Assembly: GCF_051132615.1 (NCBI RefSeq) | Contig: NZ_CP152375.1 | Location: 1,860,001-1,924,000, forward strand | Source: G051132615 sp051132615 | GTDB lineage: Bacteria > Pseudomonadota > Gammaproteobacteria > Burkholderiales > Neisseriaceae | Direction of reading: 5' to 3' | Length of the DNA: 64,000 bases | In this document: in pieces, positions 26,279 to 34,935 of the stretch | How positions within the stretch are numbered: the stretch's first letter is position 1 | How the letters are laid out: every line of letters starts with the position of its first letter | Notes under the pieces: model-generated | The model's database searches: none | What the model saw: only the letters and a program-made list of their open reading frames with translations | What the model was told of the DNA's origin: nothing | Program-made: the position numbers and the translations under genes

Positions 26279-27625
26279 TTACAAATTAATAAGGCACCTT
26301 TCTATTAATTTTGAAATATGAATAATTTTTTGGTCATGGTTGTATAAGCCCGCAACAGATAAACCAACAGGTAATTGATTTGGCGAATGGCAAGGAAGGC
26401 TTAAGGCACAGCCATTTAAGAAGTTCATCACGGTTGTATTGCGTAGAGCCAGTGCATTCGTAGCAAAGAACAGCTCTTCGCTTTGTTCTAGTGGAGCCAA
26501 AAGAGGGGGTACTATCGCAACAGTTGGGTAAAGCCACGCATCGTATTGAGCCAGTTTTCCAGTTGCCTGTTTGATTAAATTTTTTCGAGCAAGTTGAATC
26601 GCTAAATAATCTGCCGCACTGATTACTTCGCCTCGGGTAATACGCTTAGCCACACGAGGGTCATATAGTGGTTGTTGTTCTGCATTTTGAAGATATTGTC
26701 GATGAATAAACCAAGACTCAGCAGCAGTTAATCCTCCTGCATGATTTATTTTAGGGATATCATAAAGTTCTTGAAAAGAAATTTTTTCAATAACTGCCCC
26801 AGAAGCTTTTAATTTATCCAAAGCCGAATGATACGCTTGCTGTACTGTTTCGTCTGCGTCATCTAATACATAATCATCGGTAATGGCAAACCTAAGTTGG
26901 TTTAAAGCTGAATAACTTTGAGTATGCTCTTGACCAGATAAAATAGAATCAACAAGTGCACAATCTTCTACTGAACGAGTGATTGCTCCAACTGTATCAA
27001 ATGAATAAGATAAAGGAAAAGCGCCAGTTGTCGTAATGCGTCCGCAACTTGGTTTAAAACCGACTAATCCACAAAAAGCTGCAGGAATCCTTAAGGAACC
27101 TCCTGTGTCAGAACCCAAGGCAGCAACCGCATGGCCTAGAGCAACCGATACAGCACCACCAGAAGTTGATCCCCCTGCAATGCGGGTAAAGTTATCTGCA
27201 TAAGTAGGGGTACCATAGTGGGGGTTTAAGCCTAAACCAGAAAAGGCAAATTCGCTCATATTGGTTCGACCAATCATGACGGCACCAGCTTGCCTGAGTT
27301 TTTGTATCACAGGCGCATCTATTTTTGCTGGTGTATGAGACTTGAATAAAACCGAACCTGCTGTGCTTACTTGCCCTTTTACATCAAATAAATCTTTAAT
27401 GCTAACAGGTAGCCCCGCTAAACTTGAAGGAACAAAACCACTGGCACGATTTTTATCTACCGCAATGGCACTATTTAAGGCTAATTGCGGGTCAACCGAA
27501 ACATAAGCTGTGCCACCATTGGCTTGGTAGTGTTCAATTTTTGCCAATTTTTGCTCAATCAGTTGCTCAGAGCCATTGAGTCGATGTTGTAGTTGTTCTT
27601 GTTGCTTGGTTATGGTCAAAGTCAT
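26279..27625 (-). CDS. Amidase-signature hydrolase
   Basis: 448 residues. The Ser-cisSer-Lys triad of the amidase signature family is intact: Lys in LPVSIKDLFDVKG, cis-Ser in AGGSTSGGAVSVALG, nucleophile Ser in GSDTGGSLRIPAAFCGLVGFKPS. The family includes allophanate hydrolase, AtzF/AtzE-like and GatA-like enzymes. No gatB/gatC neighbours are present, and its partners (DUF2848, ACS transporter, GntR regulator) point to breakdown of an imported amide. It starts 5 bp after the DUF2848 stop. Confidence 0.88.
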   Translation of the reverse strand: MTLTITKQQEQLQHRLNGSEQLIEQKLAKIEHYQANGGTAYVSVDPQLALNSAIAVDKNRASGFVPSSLAGLPVSIKDLFDVKGQVSTAGSVLFKSHTPAKIDAPVIQKLRQAGAVMIGRTNMSEFAFSGLGLNPHYGTPTYADNFTRIAGGSTSGGAVSVALGHAVAALGSDTGGSLRIPAAFCGLVGFKPSCGRITTTGAFPLSYSFDTVGAITRSVEDCALVDSILSGQEHTQSYSALNQLRFAITDDYVLDDADETVQQAYHSALDKLKASGAVIEKISFQELYDIPKINHAGGLTAAESWFIHRQYLQNAEQQPLYDPRVAKRITRGEVISAADYLAIQLARKNLIKQATGKLAQYDAWLYPTVAIVPPLLAPLEQSEELFFATNALALRNTTVMNFLNGCALSLPCHSPNQLPVGLSVAGLYNHDQKIIHISKLIERCLINL

Positions 27626-27630
27626 GACTT

Positions 27631-28308
27631 TTACTCCACCATATCTAGAACAGTCACACTGTAGTGGTGTAATAGGCTGCGATTTAAAATAGGGTCATGT
27701 AACTCAAAGTGAAATTCATCACCATGAGCAATTTCTGTTAATACTGCTTGAGTGCCACAGAACATAGCAGTGTTTGTTGGGAAAACATCAGATTGTGTGA
27801 GTTTATGAATCAATTGAGGGATTGGCAGTAAACTGGCGGTTTGTCCTTCTTGATAGAGTTCTTTTTGCCCATTAATGGTTCGATAGGAACGCATAATCAA
27901 TTCATCCCAATGATCTGCTACTTCAGCGTATAGCCAAACATTTTGACTGACAGGTTTGCTGCACATTTGTTTGGAGACTGCAACACTGTAGCTTTCTACT
28001 TTACGGTCAGTATGGTCTGAGCCGATACCCACTAATAATCCTTGGTCACTGTTGATTAAAACACATTCCACTTCACCAGATGAATTTTTTTCAATCACCT
28101 GCATATTTTGGTCTGTTGCTAATAAATGAGCAGATACTTGATAAAAACAAGGCACTGAGTTTGGGCGTTTGACCCCAATTTCCTCTAATTCTTTAATGTG
28201 TTCTTCTATGGCCTCAATGTTTCTGCCTGCCCAACCAGCGATGATTAATCGGTTAATTTCTACAGTTGAATGACCTTGTCCTACAATATTAAATTTCAGA
28301 TGATTCAT
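27631..28308 (-). CDS. DUF2848 family protein
   Basis: 225 residues from the preferred ATG at 28308 (MNHLKFNIVGQG; AGAG about 8 bases before it). The longer frame from 28377 would run into the regulator gene and is not supported. The family shows IIAGWAGRNIEAIEEHIKELEEIGVKRPNSVPCFYQV and LLVGIGSDHTDRKVESYSVAVSKQMCSKPVSQNVWLYAEVADHWDELIMRS. The second stretch resembles fumarylacetoacetate-hydrolase-fold enzymes (acidic metal residues, KP motif), but this is only an impression. Genetic context makes a catabolic enzyme acting with the amidase likely. Confidence 0.75.
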   Translation of the reverse strand: MNHLKFNIVGQGHSTVEINRLIIAGWAGRNIEAIEEHIKELEEIGVKRPNSVPCFYQVSAHLLATDQNMQVIEKNSSGEVECVLINSDQGLLVGIGSDHTDRKVESYSVAVSKQMCSKPVSQNVWLYAEVADHWDELIMRSYRTINGQKELYQEGQTASLLPIPQLIHKLTQSDVFPTNTAMFCGTQAVLTEIAHGDEFHFELHDPILNRSLLHHYSVTVLDMVE

Positions 28309-28321
28309 GATTTTCTCTCTT

Positions 28322-28948
28322 TCAGATGCTTTGGATAATAGAGTGTTTAAAGTTATTAATATGTGCCCGTATTGCATTGGTGGCTTCGGATAAATCTCTA
28401 TTCTTGATTGCCTTTAAAATACGCAGATGTTCGTGGTAAATATTTTCACTGTGTTGTTGATCCGATAAAGTGATGAACCAAAAACGAGCTTGCATTTCAT
28501 GTAATCGTTCCAACAGTTCTGCCAAAATTTTATTTTTAGCTGCAGTAGAAATGGCTTTGTGAAACTGCAAATCCAGTTTCATTAGTTCTTCAGTGTTTTG
28601 TTGCGATAAATAATATTCAGTTTGATTGATGATATCGTTCATTTGTGCAATATCTTCTTTAGTGGCATGTTCTACTGCTAATGAGGCACAAAGCACTTCA
28701 TTGGCAACCCGCACTTCAATAATGTCGATAATTTGATTCAGCGAAATAGGGGTAACCAATACACCTTTTCTGGGCAAAATGGTCAACATGCCTTCTTGTG
28801 CCAAGCGGTGAATCGCTTGGTGAATAGGAGTTCTACCTAGTTGTAATTGATTGATCAGGTCTTGCTCGATCAATGGCTGTCCCGGTGAAAACTCACACGT
28901 AATGATTTTATGTTTGATTAAACTGTAAGCTTGGTCAGTTAAACTCAA
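28322..28948 (-). CDS. GntR-family transcriptional regulator, FCD subgroup
   Basis: 208 residues. The N-terminal winged helix (SLTDQAYSLIKHKIITCEFSPGQPLIEQDLINQLQLGRTPIHQAIHRLAQEGMLTILPRKGVLV) is followed by an all-helical FCD effector domain with metal-type residues (LDLQFHKAIS, YHEHLRILKAI, AIRAHI). It is the first gene of the regulator-DUF2848-amidase-MFS cluster; 13 bp separate it from the next gene. Two palindromes just upstream of its start are likely operator sites, implying autoregulation. Confidence 0.92.
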   Translation of the reverse strand: MSLTDQAYSLIKHKIITCEFSPGQPLIEQDLINQLQLGRTPIHQAIHRLAQEGMLTILPRKGVLVTPISLNQIIDIIEVRVANEVLCASLAVEHATKEDIAQMNDIINQTEYYLSQQNTEELMKLDLQFHKAISTAAKNKILAELLERLHEMQARFWFITLSDQQHSENIYHEHLRILKAIKNRDLSEATNAIRAHINNFKHSIIQSI

Positions 28949-28963
28949 TTTATTTTTTCCTAT

Positions 28964-28986
28964 CTAATATATTAGTGATATATCAC
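28964..28986. promoter_or_regulatory. Two abutting 12-bp palindromes, probable GntR operator
   Basis: CTAATATATTAG (28964-28975) and GTGATATATCAC (28975-28986) are perfect palindromes that share one base, centred 11 bp apart and 16-38 bp before the regulator's start. FCD-GntR proteins bind short palindromes near their own promoters. Binding is inferred. Confidence 0.5.
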
Positions 28987-29165
28987 AGAGGAGAAATTAA
29001 TACAGCCTAGGTGAAAAAGCAAATTTTATTGTGGAAAATAAATTTATTATTTTGATTTTAAATGTAAAAAATATTTTATGGATTAAAGATAAAGCCAATT
29101 AATGAGAAACTGCACATGGGCTGGTACAATAAATAGAGTAAATTAAATTTTGAAAGGAAATTTTT

Positions 29166-29528
29166 ATGTCTGCGCAAAAGGTACAGATTTACCACAACCC
29201 GCGTTGTTCAAAAAGCCGCGAAACATTGGCATTATTACAAGCAAATAACATTCAGCCACAAATTGTTTTGTATTTGGATAATCCACCAGATCATTCAGCC
29301 TTGCAGCAGTTGTTGATAAAATTGGGGTTTCAGTCAGCAAGGCAATTAATGCGTACTAAAGAAGATTTATATAAAGAGCTTAAATTAGATGATCAAACAT
29401 TAACTCAGACTCAATTAATTGACGCTATGGTTCAGAATCCCAAGTTAATTGAACGCCCTATTGTGGTTGTTAATGATCAAGCCAGAATAGGACGACCACC
29501 AGAACAAGTTTTAGAAATTGTTGCATAA
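29166..29528 (+). CDS. ArsC-family (glutaredoxin-dependent) arsenate reductase-like protein
   Basis: 120 residues with the thioredoxin-like ArsC fold: IYHNPRCSKSRETLALL carries the single active-site Cys, and ERPIVVVNDQARIGRPPEQVLEI the family C-terminus with RP and GRPPE. No ars operon genes (arsB, arsR) are near, so an arsenate role is not certain; YfgD-like housekeeping members look the same. The downstream gene starts 2 bp later. Confidence 0.88.
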   Translation: MSAQKVQIYHNPRCSKSRETLALLQANNIQPQIVLYLDNPPDHSALQQLLIKLGFQSARQLMRTKEDLYKELKLDDQTLTQTQLIDAMVQNPKLIERPIVVVNDQARIGRPPEQVLEIVA

Positions 29529-29530
29529 TA

Positions 29531-29929
29531 ATGGCTAAAACATTAAAAAATACTTTTTGTTTTTGTGGTTCAACAAAAATATATGAGCAGTGTTGTGCAC
29601 CTTTTCATTTTGGGCTTAAAAATGCACAGACAGCAGAAGAGCTTATGCGTTCAAGATACAGTGCTTATGTGCAAAAATTGGATCAATATATCCAAAAAAC
29701 TTGGCATCCAAGCAGCAGACCTGTTGTTATAGAAAATGCTGAACCACATTTAAAATGGTTAGGGCTAACCATAGTGCAAACATATAGCTGTTCTGACACA
29801 GAAGCATATGTTGAGTTTGTCGCTTGTTATCGTGTTGGTGGTGGGCCAGCACAAAAAATGCAAGAGTTAAGTCGGTTTGTGTATGAGCAAGAACAATGGT
29901 TTTATATTGATGGCTCTTTTGTCGAGTAA
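29531..29929 (+). CDS. YchJ-family SEC-C motif protein (UPF0225)
   Basis: 132 residues. The N-terminal SEC-C zinc motif is CFCGSTKIYEQCCAPFHFG (Cys-x-Cys...Cys-Cys/His). It is followed by the YchJ-type domain AEELMRSRYSAYVQKLDQYIQKTWHPSSRP and WLGLTIVQTYSCSDTEAYVEFVACYRVGG, an NTF2-like fold. Function unknown. Two bases after the arsC-like gene, so co-transcribed. Confidence 0.88.
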   Translation: MAKTLKNTFCFCGSTKIYEQCCAPFHFGLKNAQTAEELMRSRYSAYVQKLDQYIQKTWHPSSRPVVIENAEPHLKWLGLTIVQTYSCSDTEAYVEFVACYRVGGGPAQKMQELSRFVYEQEQWFYIDGSFVE

Positions 29930-30060
29930 TGTTTTGCCGTATTGAGTCAACTTTTTTGAATGATATGAAAATCTACTGATATATTGATTAATGTTGTGTT
30001 TTGCCACTGTTAAATAGCTTATAATATTAAAACAGAAAATAACTTATAAGTGGCAGTTAT

Positions 30061-31299
30061 ATGCAAGAGAATCAAACAAATTTATTTCATCGTTTTATCC
30101 TTCAAGGTAATTTGGTTAAGCGAATTCTTATTGGGTTAATCGCAGGTATTGCTTTAGCTTTTCTTTCAAATACAGTAGCTCAAGCAGTTGGTTTATTAGG
30201 GGTGTTATTTGTCAGTGCTTTAAAAGCAGTTGCGCCTGTGTTGGTTTTATTCTTGGTGATGGCTTCTATTATGAATCATAAATCAGGTCAAAAAACCAAT
30301 ATGCGTCCCATACTATTTTTATATTTATTGGGTACTTTTGTTGCAGCGTTAACAGCTGTGGTCATGAGTTTTATATTTCCGTCTAAGTTGACTTTGGTTC
30401 AAAATACAGTTGAAATGGCTGCACCAACTGGTGTGATTGAGGTTTTAAAAAGCCTGTTGATGAATATTGTGTCTAACCCAGTTGACGCTTTAATTAATGC
30501 TAATTACATTGGTATTTTGGTGTGGGCCGTAGGTTTAGGGTTGGCATTAAAACACAGTTCAGAACCTACAAAGAATGTCATTAATGATGTTTCTTCTGCG
30601 ATTGTATTGATTGTTCAAGTAGTGATTCGTTTTGCGCCATTAGGGATTTTTGGTTTGGTGGCATCTACCTTGGCAACAACAGGGTTCCAAGCACTTGTAC
30701 AATATACACATTTGTTGGCAGTACTTATTGGCTGTATGATCTTGGTTGCTTTGGTATTAAATCCTTTGATTGTATTGTGGAAAACTCATAAAAACCCGTA
30801 TCCTCTGGTTTGGGCTTGTTTGCGAGAAAGTGGTGTTACGGCATTTATGACCAGAAGCTCAGCTGCCAATATCCCTGTCAATATGGAATTGTGTAAGAAA
30901 ATGAATTTAAGTGAAGATACTTACTCTGTCTCTATTCCTCTCGGGGCAACCATTAATATGGCGGGTGCAGCCATTACCATTACAGTTTTGACTTTAGCCG
31001 CTGCGCATACCTTAAATATACAGGTTGATTTATTAACCGCATTTTTGCTCAGTATTATGGCTGCCGTTTGTGCTTGTGGTGCATCGGGTGTTGCAGGTGG
31101 GTCATTGTTATTGATTCCAATGGCTTGTAGTATGTTGGGGATTCACAATGATATTGCGATGCAGGTTGTTGCCGTTGGTTTTATCATTGGTGTTTTACAG
31201 GATTCAGCAGAAACAGCTTTAAACTCTTCTTCTGATGTTCTATTCACCGCTGCGGTATGTCAGGCTGAAGAAGCGAAAGCTGCCAAAGCATCTAAATAA
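30061..31299 (+). CDS. sstT: Serine/threonine:Na+ symporter SstT
   Basis: 412 residues of the dicarboxylate/amino acid:cation symporter (DAACS) family. It has the SstT-type N-terminus GNLVKRILIGLIAGIALA, MTRSSAANIPVNMELCKKMNL (serine-rich re-entrant loop), IPLGATINMAGAAITITVLTLAAA (the NMAG/NMDG motif) and GASGVAGGSLLLIPMA. Imports serine and threonine with sodium. Monocistronic with its own terminator. Confidence 0.95.
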   Translation: MQENQTNLFHRFILQGNLVKRILIGLIAGIALAFLSNTVAQAVGLLGVLFVSALKAVAPVLVLFLVMASIMNHKSGQKTNMRPILFLYLLGTFVAALTAVVMSFIFPSKLTLVQNTVEMAAPTGVIEVLKSLLMNIVSNPVDALINANYIGILVWAVGLGLALKHSSEPTKNVINDVSSAIVLIVQVVIRFAPLGIFGLVASTLATTGFQALVQYTHLLAVLIGCMILVALVLNPLIVLWKTHKNPYPLVWACLRESGVTAFMTRSSAANIPVNMELCKKMNLSEDTYSVSIPLGATINMAGAAITITVLTLAAAHTLNIQVDLLTAFLLSIMAAVCACGASGVAGGSLLLIPMACSMLGIHNDIAMQVVAVGFIIGVLQDSAETALNSSSDVLFTAAVCQAEEAKAAKASK

Positions 31300-31329
31300 A
31301 TAACGATTTACACCAAACGTATCAAAAAA

Positions 31330-31364
31330 TTAAAGAGGCACGCTTTTAAGCTGCCTCTTTATTG
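31330..31364. terminator. Terminator between sstT and the convergent ypjD gene
   Basis: AAAGAGGCA / TGCCTCTTT stem with an inner GCTT/AAGC pairing and T-rich flank after the sstT stop; convergent genes, so it may act both ways. Confidence 0.8.
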
Positions 31365-31383
31365 TTGATGCTGCTTAGGTTTA

Positions 31384-32187
31384 TTAACGGTGTAAAATAA
31401 ATTCTAAAACAAATTTACTGCCCATATAAGCGAGCATTAAAAAAACAAAGCCAATTAAAACAAAGCGAGAAGCCGTCTTTCCGCGCCAATGGTATTTAAC
31501 TCGACCAAAAAGTAAAGCTGCATAAGTTAACCACGAAATTATGCCAAATACTGCTTTATGTGACCATTTTATTGGATGTCCAAACACATGTTCAGAAAAT
31601 AAAGCACCACTTAATACCGATAACGTTAATAACGCAAAACCCACCCAAATCATTTGAAACATAATTTTTTCAAGGCTGAGTAAAGGGGGTAAAAAACGAA
31701 TCAAAGTTGAGTTTTTTCTGTGATGTAAATCATAACTTAAACGCCATAACAGTAATGCCAGTAAAGCGGCAATACCAAAAAGACTGTAAGCCAAAATAGA
31801 TACAACAATATGCACTAAGAATGGTAGATTGTCATGTAAATAGGCAATAGGGGTACCAGGGAAGAAGTAGCTGATTAACAAGGTAATGACAGTTAAAGGA
31901 AATAACAATAGCTGTAAGCCTTGTAGTTTTAAAAAGAAGCTGGAAAACCAGTACCAGATCAACATAATCCATGTAATCAGGTTCAACGCGCTGCTAAAAC
32001 CCAATAAAAGACGTTGATTGTGCATTAAGTGTTGCCAAACCCATACAGTTTGAAGAACCAAAGTAATGCCTAAAATGCAGTGTTCCTTTGTCAGTGGGTA
32101 AGCGTGGGTCGATTTTTTTTGCCAAAAATAAACGACATAGGCACTTAAACCTGTATATATTCCCAACAAAACTAAGAATAAACCCAT
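31384..32187 (-). CDS. ypjD: YpjD/CcsA-like inner-membrane protein
   Basis: 267 residues, eight TM helices, cytochrome c assembly (CcsA/HemX) superfamily: HIVVSILAYSLFGIAALLALLL with a conserved His, LSVLSGALFSEHVFGHPIKWSHKAVFGIISWLTYAALLFGR. In E. coli and Pseudomonas this gene is divergent from ffh, exactly as here. The ATG at 32187 (MGLFLVLLG) is chosen over the GTG at 32220 because GAGAG lies 5 bases before it. Probably linked to haem handling or cytochrome maturation, but no function is proven for YpjD. Confidence 0.85.
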   Translation of the reverse strand: MGLFLVLLGIYTGLSAYVVYFWQKKSTHAYPLTKEHCILGITLVLQTVWVWQHLMHNQRLLLGFSSALNLITWIMLIWYWFSSFFLKLQGLQLLLFPLTVITLLISYFFPGTPIAYLHDNLPFLVHIVVSILAYSLFGIAALLALLLWRLSYDLHHRKNSTLIRFLPPLLSLEKIMFQMIWVGFALLTLSVLSGALFSEHVFGHPIKWSHKAVFGIISWLTYAALLFGRVKYHWRGKTASRFVLIGFVFLMLAYMGSKFVLEFILHR

Positions 32188-32302
32188 ATTATCTCTCACT
32201 GTTTCTGTCAAAAACGGCACTATCGTGTAAAATAGTGTTTTTTATATAAACTGTATTTTAATAAAGCTCTTACGAAGTGTACATGGATTCGTTTAATATT
32301 TC

Positions 32303-32321
32303 GATAACTATTATCGTTATC
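32303..32321. promoter_or_regulatory. Fur-box-like palindrome between ypjD and ffh
   Basis: GATAACTATTATCGTTATC matches the 19-bp Fur consensus GATAATGATAATCATTATC at 15 positions and has perfect 6-bp outer arms. It lies 116 bp from the ypjD start and 79 bp from the ffh start. No binding evidence; AT-rich DNA raises the chance of a random match. Confidence 0.35.
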
Positions 32322-32399
32322 TTTACAGTTTAAAATAAATAAACGAACAATTTAAAAAGAGGCTTTGCAAAAATTCAGTCATGATTTTGGGAAAAGTAT

Positions 32400-33758
32400 A
32401 TGTTAGATAATTTATCCAGTCGCTTGGGGCAAATGGTCAAAACCATGCGTGGGCAGGCCCGTTTGTCAGAAGACAATATCCAAGAGGCTTTGCGTGAAGT
32501 ACGTATGGCATTATTAGAGGCCGATGTCGCCCTGTCTGTGGTAAAAGATTTCATTGCAAAAGTCAAAGAAAAGGCAATGGGACAAGAAGTTATTGGTAGT
32601 TTGACACCTGGTCAAGCCTTTATTGGTGTGGTCAATGATGCGTTAACCGAATTAATGGGGACACAAAATGATGCCCTAAATTTGGCAGCAGTGCCGCCTG
32701 CCGTTATTTTAATGGCTGGTTTGCAAGGTGCAGGTAAAACAACGACTGTGGGCAAATTGTCTCGTTTGCTTAAAAATGACGAAAAGAAAAAAGTCTTGGT
32801 GGTTTCTGCTGACGTTTACCGCCCTGCTGCGATTGAACAGTTAAAATTATTGGCAACCCAAATTGGTGTGGAGTTCTTTGCTTCAGATGTGTCACAAAAA
32901 CCAGTTGATATTGTACTTGCCGCTAAAGATTATGCAAAAAAACACTTCTTTGATGTTTTAATGGTGGACACTGCTGGTCGTTTGGCTATTGATGAAGCCA
33001 TGATGGCAGAAATCAAAGCTATTCATGCTGCGGTTGACCCAGTTGAGACGTTGTTTGTGGTTGACTCTATGCAAGGGCAAGATGCGGTTAATACAGCAAA
33101 AGCGTTTGATGAAGCATTGCCGCTAACAGGTGTTGTGTTAACTAAGATGGACGGCGATGCACGTGGTGGTGCTGCATTGTCTGTGCGCCATGTCACAGGT
33201 AAACCCATTAAATTTATTGGTGTGGGTGAAAAAGTAGATGGCTTAGAGCCTTTCCATCCAGACCGATTAGCTAACCGAATTTTAGGGATGGGGGACGTAT
33301 TAAGCCTGATTGAAGATGTTCAAAAAGGGATTGACCAGGAAAGTGCCGCAAAAATGGCACGCAAGTTACATAAAGGCAAAAAATTTGATCTAGATGACTT
33401 TATGTTACAAATTCAGCAAATGAAAAATATGGGGGGCATTGAGTCACTTATGGCGAAAATGCCTGGTGATATTGCTGCAATGGCAAAAGCGGTACCAGAA
33501 GGCACAGCAGAAAAAGCCATTAAACGCACAGAGGGGATCATTAACGCAATGACCCCACAAGAGCGCCGTAAACCTGAATTAATTAAAGCCAGCCGTAAAC
33601 GTCGAATTGCTATGGGCTCAGGTGTCTCTGTGCAAGAAGTCAACCGTATGTTAAGCCAGTTTGAACAATCACAAAAAATGATGAAACAGTTCTCTCGTGG
33701 TGGTATGGGCAAAATGTTGAAAATGGCACAAGGGTTAAAAGGAATCATTCCTAAGTAA
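32400..33758 (+). CDS. ffh: Signal recognition particle protein Ffh
   Basis: SRP54 GTPase that binds 4.5S RNA and signal sequences and docks with FtsY. 452 residues. N domain (1-85), G domain with P-loop GLQGAGKTTTVGKL, DTAGRL and TKMDGDARGGAAL, and a Met-rich M domain (about 330-452: FDLDDFMLQIQQMKNMGG, RRKPELIKASRKRRIAMGSG, QKMMKQFSRGGMGKMLKM). The 4.5S RNA gene is not in the window. A strong terminator follows. Confidence 0.98.
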   Translation: MLDNLSSRLGQMVKTMRGQARLSEDNIQEALREVRMALLEADVALSVVKDFIAKVKEKAMGQEVIGSLTPGQAFIGVVNDALTELMGTQNDALNLAAVPPAVILMAGLQGAGKTTTVGKLSRLLKNDEKKKVLVVSADVYRPAAIEQLKLLATQIGVEFFASDVSQKPVDIVLAAKDYAKKHFFDVLMVDTAGRLAIDEAMMAEIKAIHAAVDPVETLFVVDSMQGQDAVNTAKAFDEALPLTGVVLTKMDGDARGGAALSVRHVTGKPIKFIGVGEKVDGLEPFHPDRLANRILGMGDVLSLIEDVQKGIDQESAAKMARKLHKGKKFDLDDFMLQIQQMKNMGGIESLMAKMPGDIAAMAKAVPEGTAEKAIKRTEGIINAMTPQERRKPELIKASRKRRIAMGSGVSVQEVNRMLSQFEQSQKMMKQFSRGGMGKMLKMAQGLKGIIPK

Positions 33759-33770
33759 CTGTGTGTCAAT

Positions 33771-33803
33771 AAAAAGGCTGCTTTATTTAAGCAGCCTTTT
33801 TTT
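33771..33803 (+). terminator. Intrinsic terminator of ffh
   Basis: AAAAAGGCTGCTT / AAGCAGCCTTTTTTT stem-loop 12 bases after the ffh stop. The remaining 236 bp up to the beta-lactamase stop (34040) show no gene; one short frame is open there but lacks a start and any recognisable motif. Confidence 0.9.
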
Positions 33804-34039
33804 GCTATAAAACGATCAGGAAACAATTTTTAGGGGATGTTAAACATTGGAACTGGTCAATGGAAATACAACCATCAATCAATATCCGTTGATAAAGCGC
33901 GTAAAGTAGAGGCAAGCTCAAAATAATGGTTCTTTTCTTCTACTTTTGGTACATATTAAATATAACAGTAATCATAAGAATGTTGCGCTTAATGAATTGA
34001 TTGCTTGTTATAAAATGGTTTTTAAAATACCTGTTTTCA

Positions 34040-34816
34040 TCAATCTAATATTTTTTGTGCTTTTAGATAATTATAGGTAATCGTTTTACGGCATGTTAAA
34101 AAATCGGGGTTTTTCTGCGGTTTGTCTTGAGTCAAGCGAGTAGCAAAAAAATAGGTGTTGTCTTTTTTCTCGATATAACCAACCCACCAACCAATATCTT
34201 GAGTCTTTGTTACGCCCCAACCTGTTTTTGCTCTTAAGGTGTATTGGTTATTTTGCTCCTCAATGATGAGTTTTTTAACAATAGAATAAGTGCGTTTTGA
34301 AAACGGTAAAGTTTCCTGATGAAGTGCTGTCAAAAATTCAATTTGCTGTTTGGGAGAAATCTGTAAACTGCTGTCTAGCCAAAATCGATTGATATTATTA
34401 GAAAATTTTTCATTACCATAATGTAATTTTTTTAAATAATATTGGTATTTTTTTGTGCCGATTTTTTGAGCCAAACGTTGATAAAACCACACGGTTGAGT
34501 TTTTATAGGCAATACTTAAATTATTGTCTTGATTCCATGCTTCATATTCCCGTTTTTTTCCATCCCAAGGTAATGTCTCGTTTTCATCTTTCACAATATG
34601 TTCTTCTAAGGCAATGGCAGAGTTTGGAATTTTAAAGGTTGAAGCAGGAACAGTTGTTTTAAGTGCATCAGTTGGGTCAGAAAAAAACCAACGATTGTGT
34701 TTTAAATCATAAATGGTCACACTACCTGTTACATGACAATCAGAAAAATAATCTGCATGGCTATAAGTGTTTAAAAAAAGTGACAGAATAGTGGGTATTA
34801 AAAAGTATTTTTTCAT
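34040..34816 (-). CDS. Class D (OXA-type) beta-lactamase
   Basis: A 258-residue periplasmic serine beta-lactamase with a signal peptide (about 1-21). All class D marks are present: catalytic S59 in PASTFK with K62 (carbamylated in the family), S107-T-V109, Y133-G-N135, W146 in NRFWLDSSLQIS (stabilises the carbamyl-lysine), and K197-T-G199. This should be an active enzyme; its spectrum cannot be read from sequence. The gene is monocistronic, more AT-rich than its neighbours, and sits between ffh and a poorly conserved membrane gene, so acquisition is possible. No cre/blr-tag is seen in the 119 bp before the next gene. Confidence 0.93.
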   Translation of the reverse strand: MKKYFLIPTILSLFLNTYSHADYFSDCHVTGSVTIYDLKHNRWFFSDPTDALKTTVPASTFKIPNSAIALEEHIVKDENETLPWDGKKREYEAWNQDNNLSIAYKNSTVWFYQRLAQKIGTKKYQYYLKKLHYGNEKFSNNINRFWLDSSLQISPKQQIEFLTALHQETLPFSKRTYSIVKKLIIEEQNNQYTLRAKTGWGVTKTQDIGWWVGYIEKKDNTYFFATRLTQDKPQKNPDFLTCRKTITYNYLKAQKILD

Positions 34817-34935
34817 AAGATTTGTTCCATTATTATTTTAAAATTTTGTTATTTAAATATTTTGATTTATCTTTGGTTGTTTATGCTACGATGATATGAT
34901 TAATTTAATATTATTTTGGGTGGTAAAAGCATAAA

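Noticed and set aside
33830..33930. Short open stretch after the ffh terminator, possible gene remnant
   Set aside because: No start codon with RBS, no recognisable motif, and too short to support as a pseudogene.
34817..34935. Search for a cre/blr-tag (TTCAC-N6-TTCAC on either strand) before the class D beta-lactamase, as in Aeromonas
   Set aside because: No such pair is present in the 119 bp between the divergent genes, so CreB control of this enzyme is not supported.
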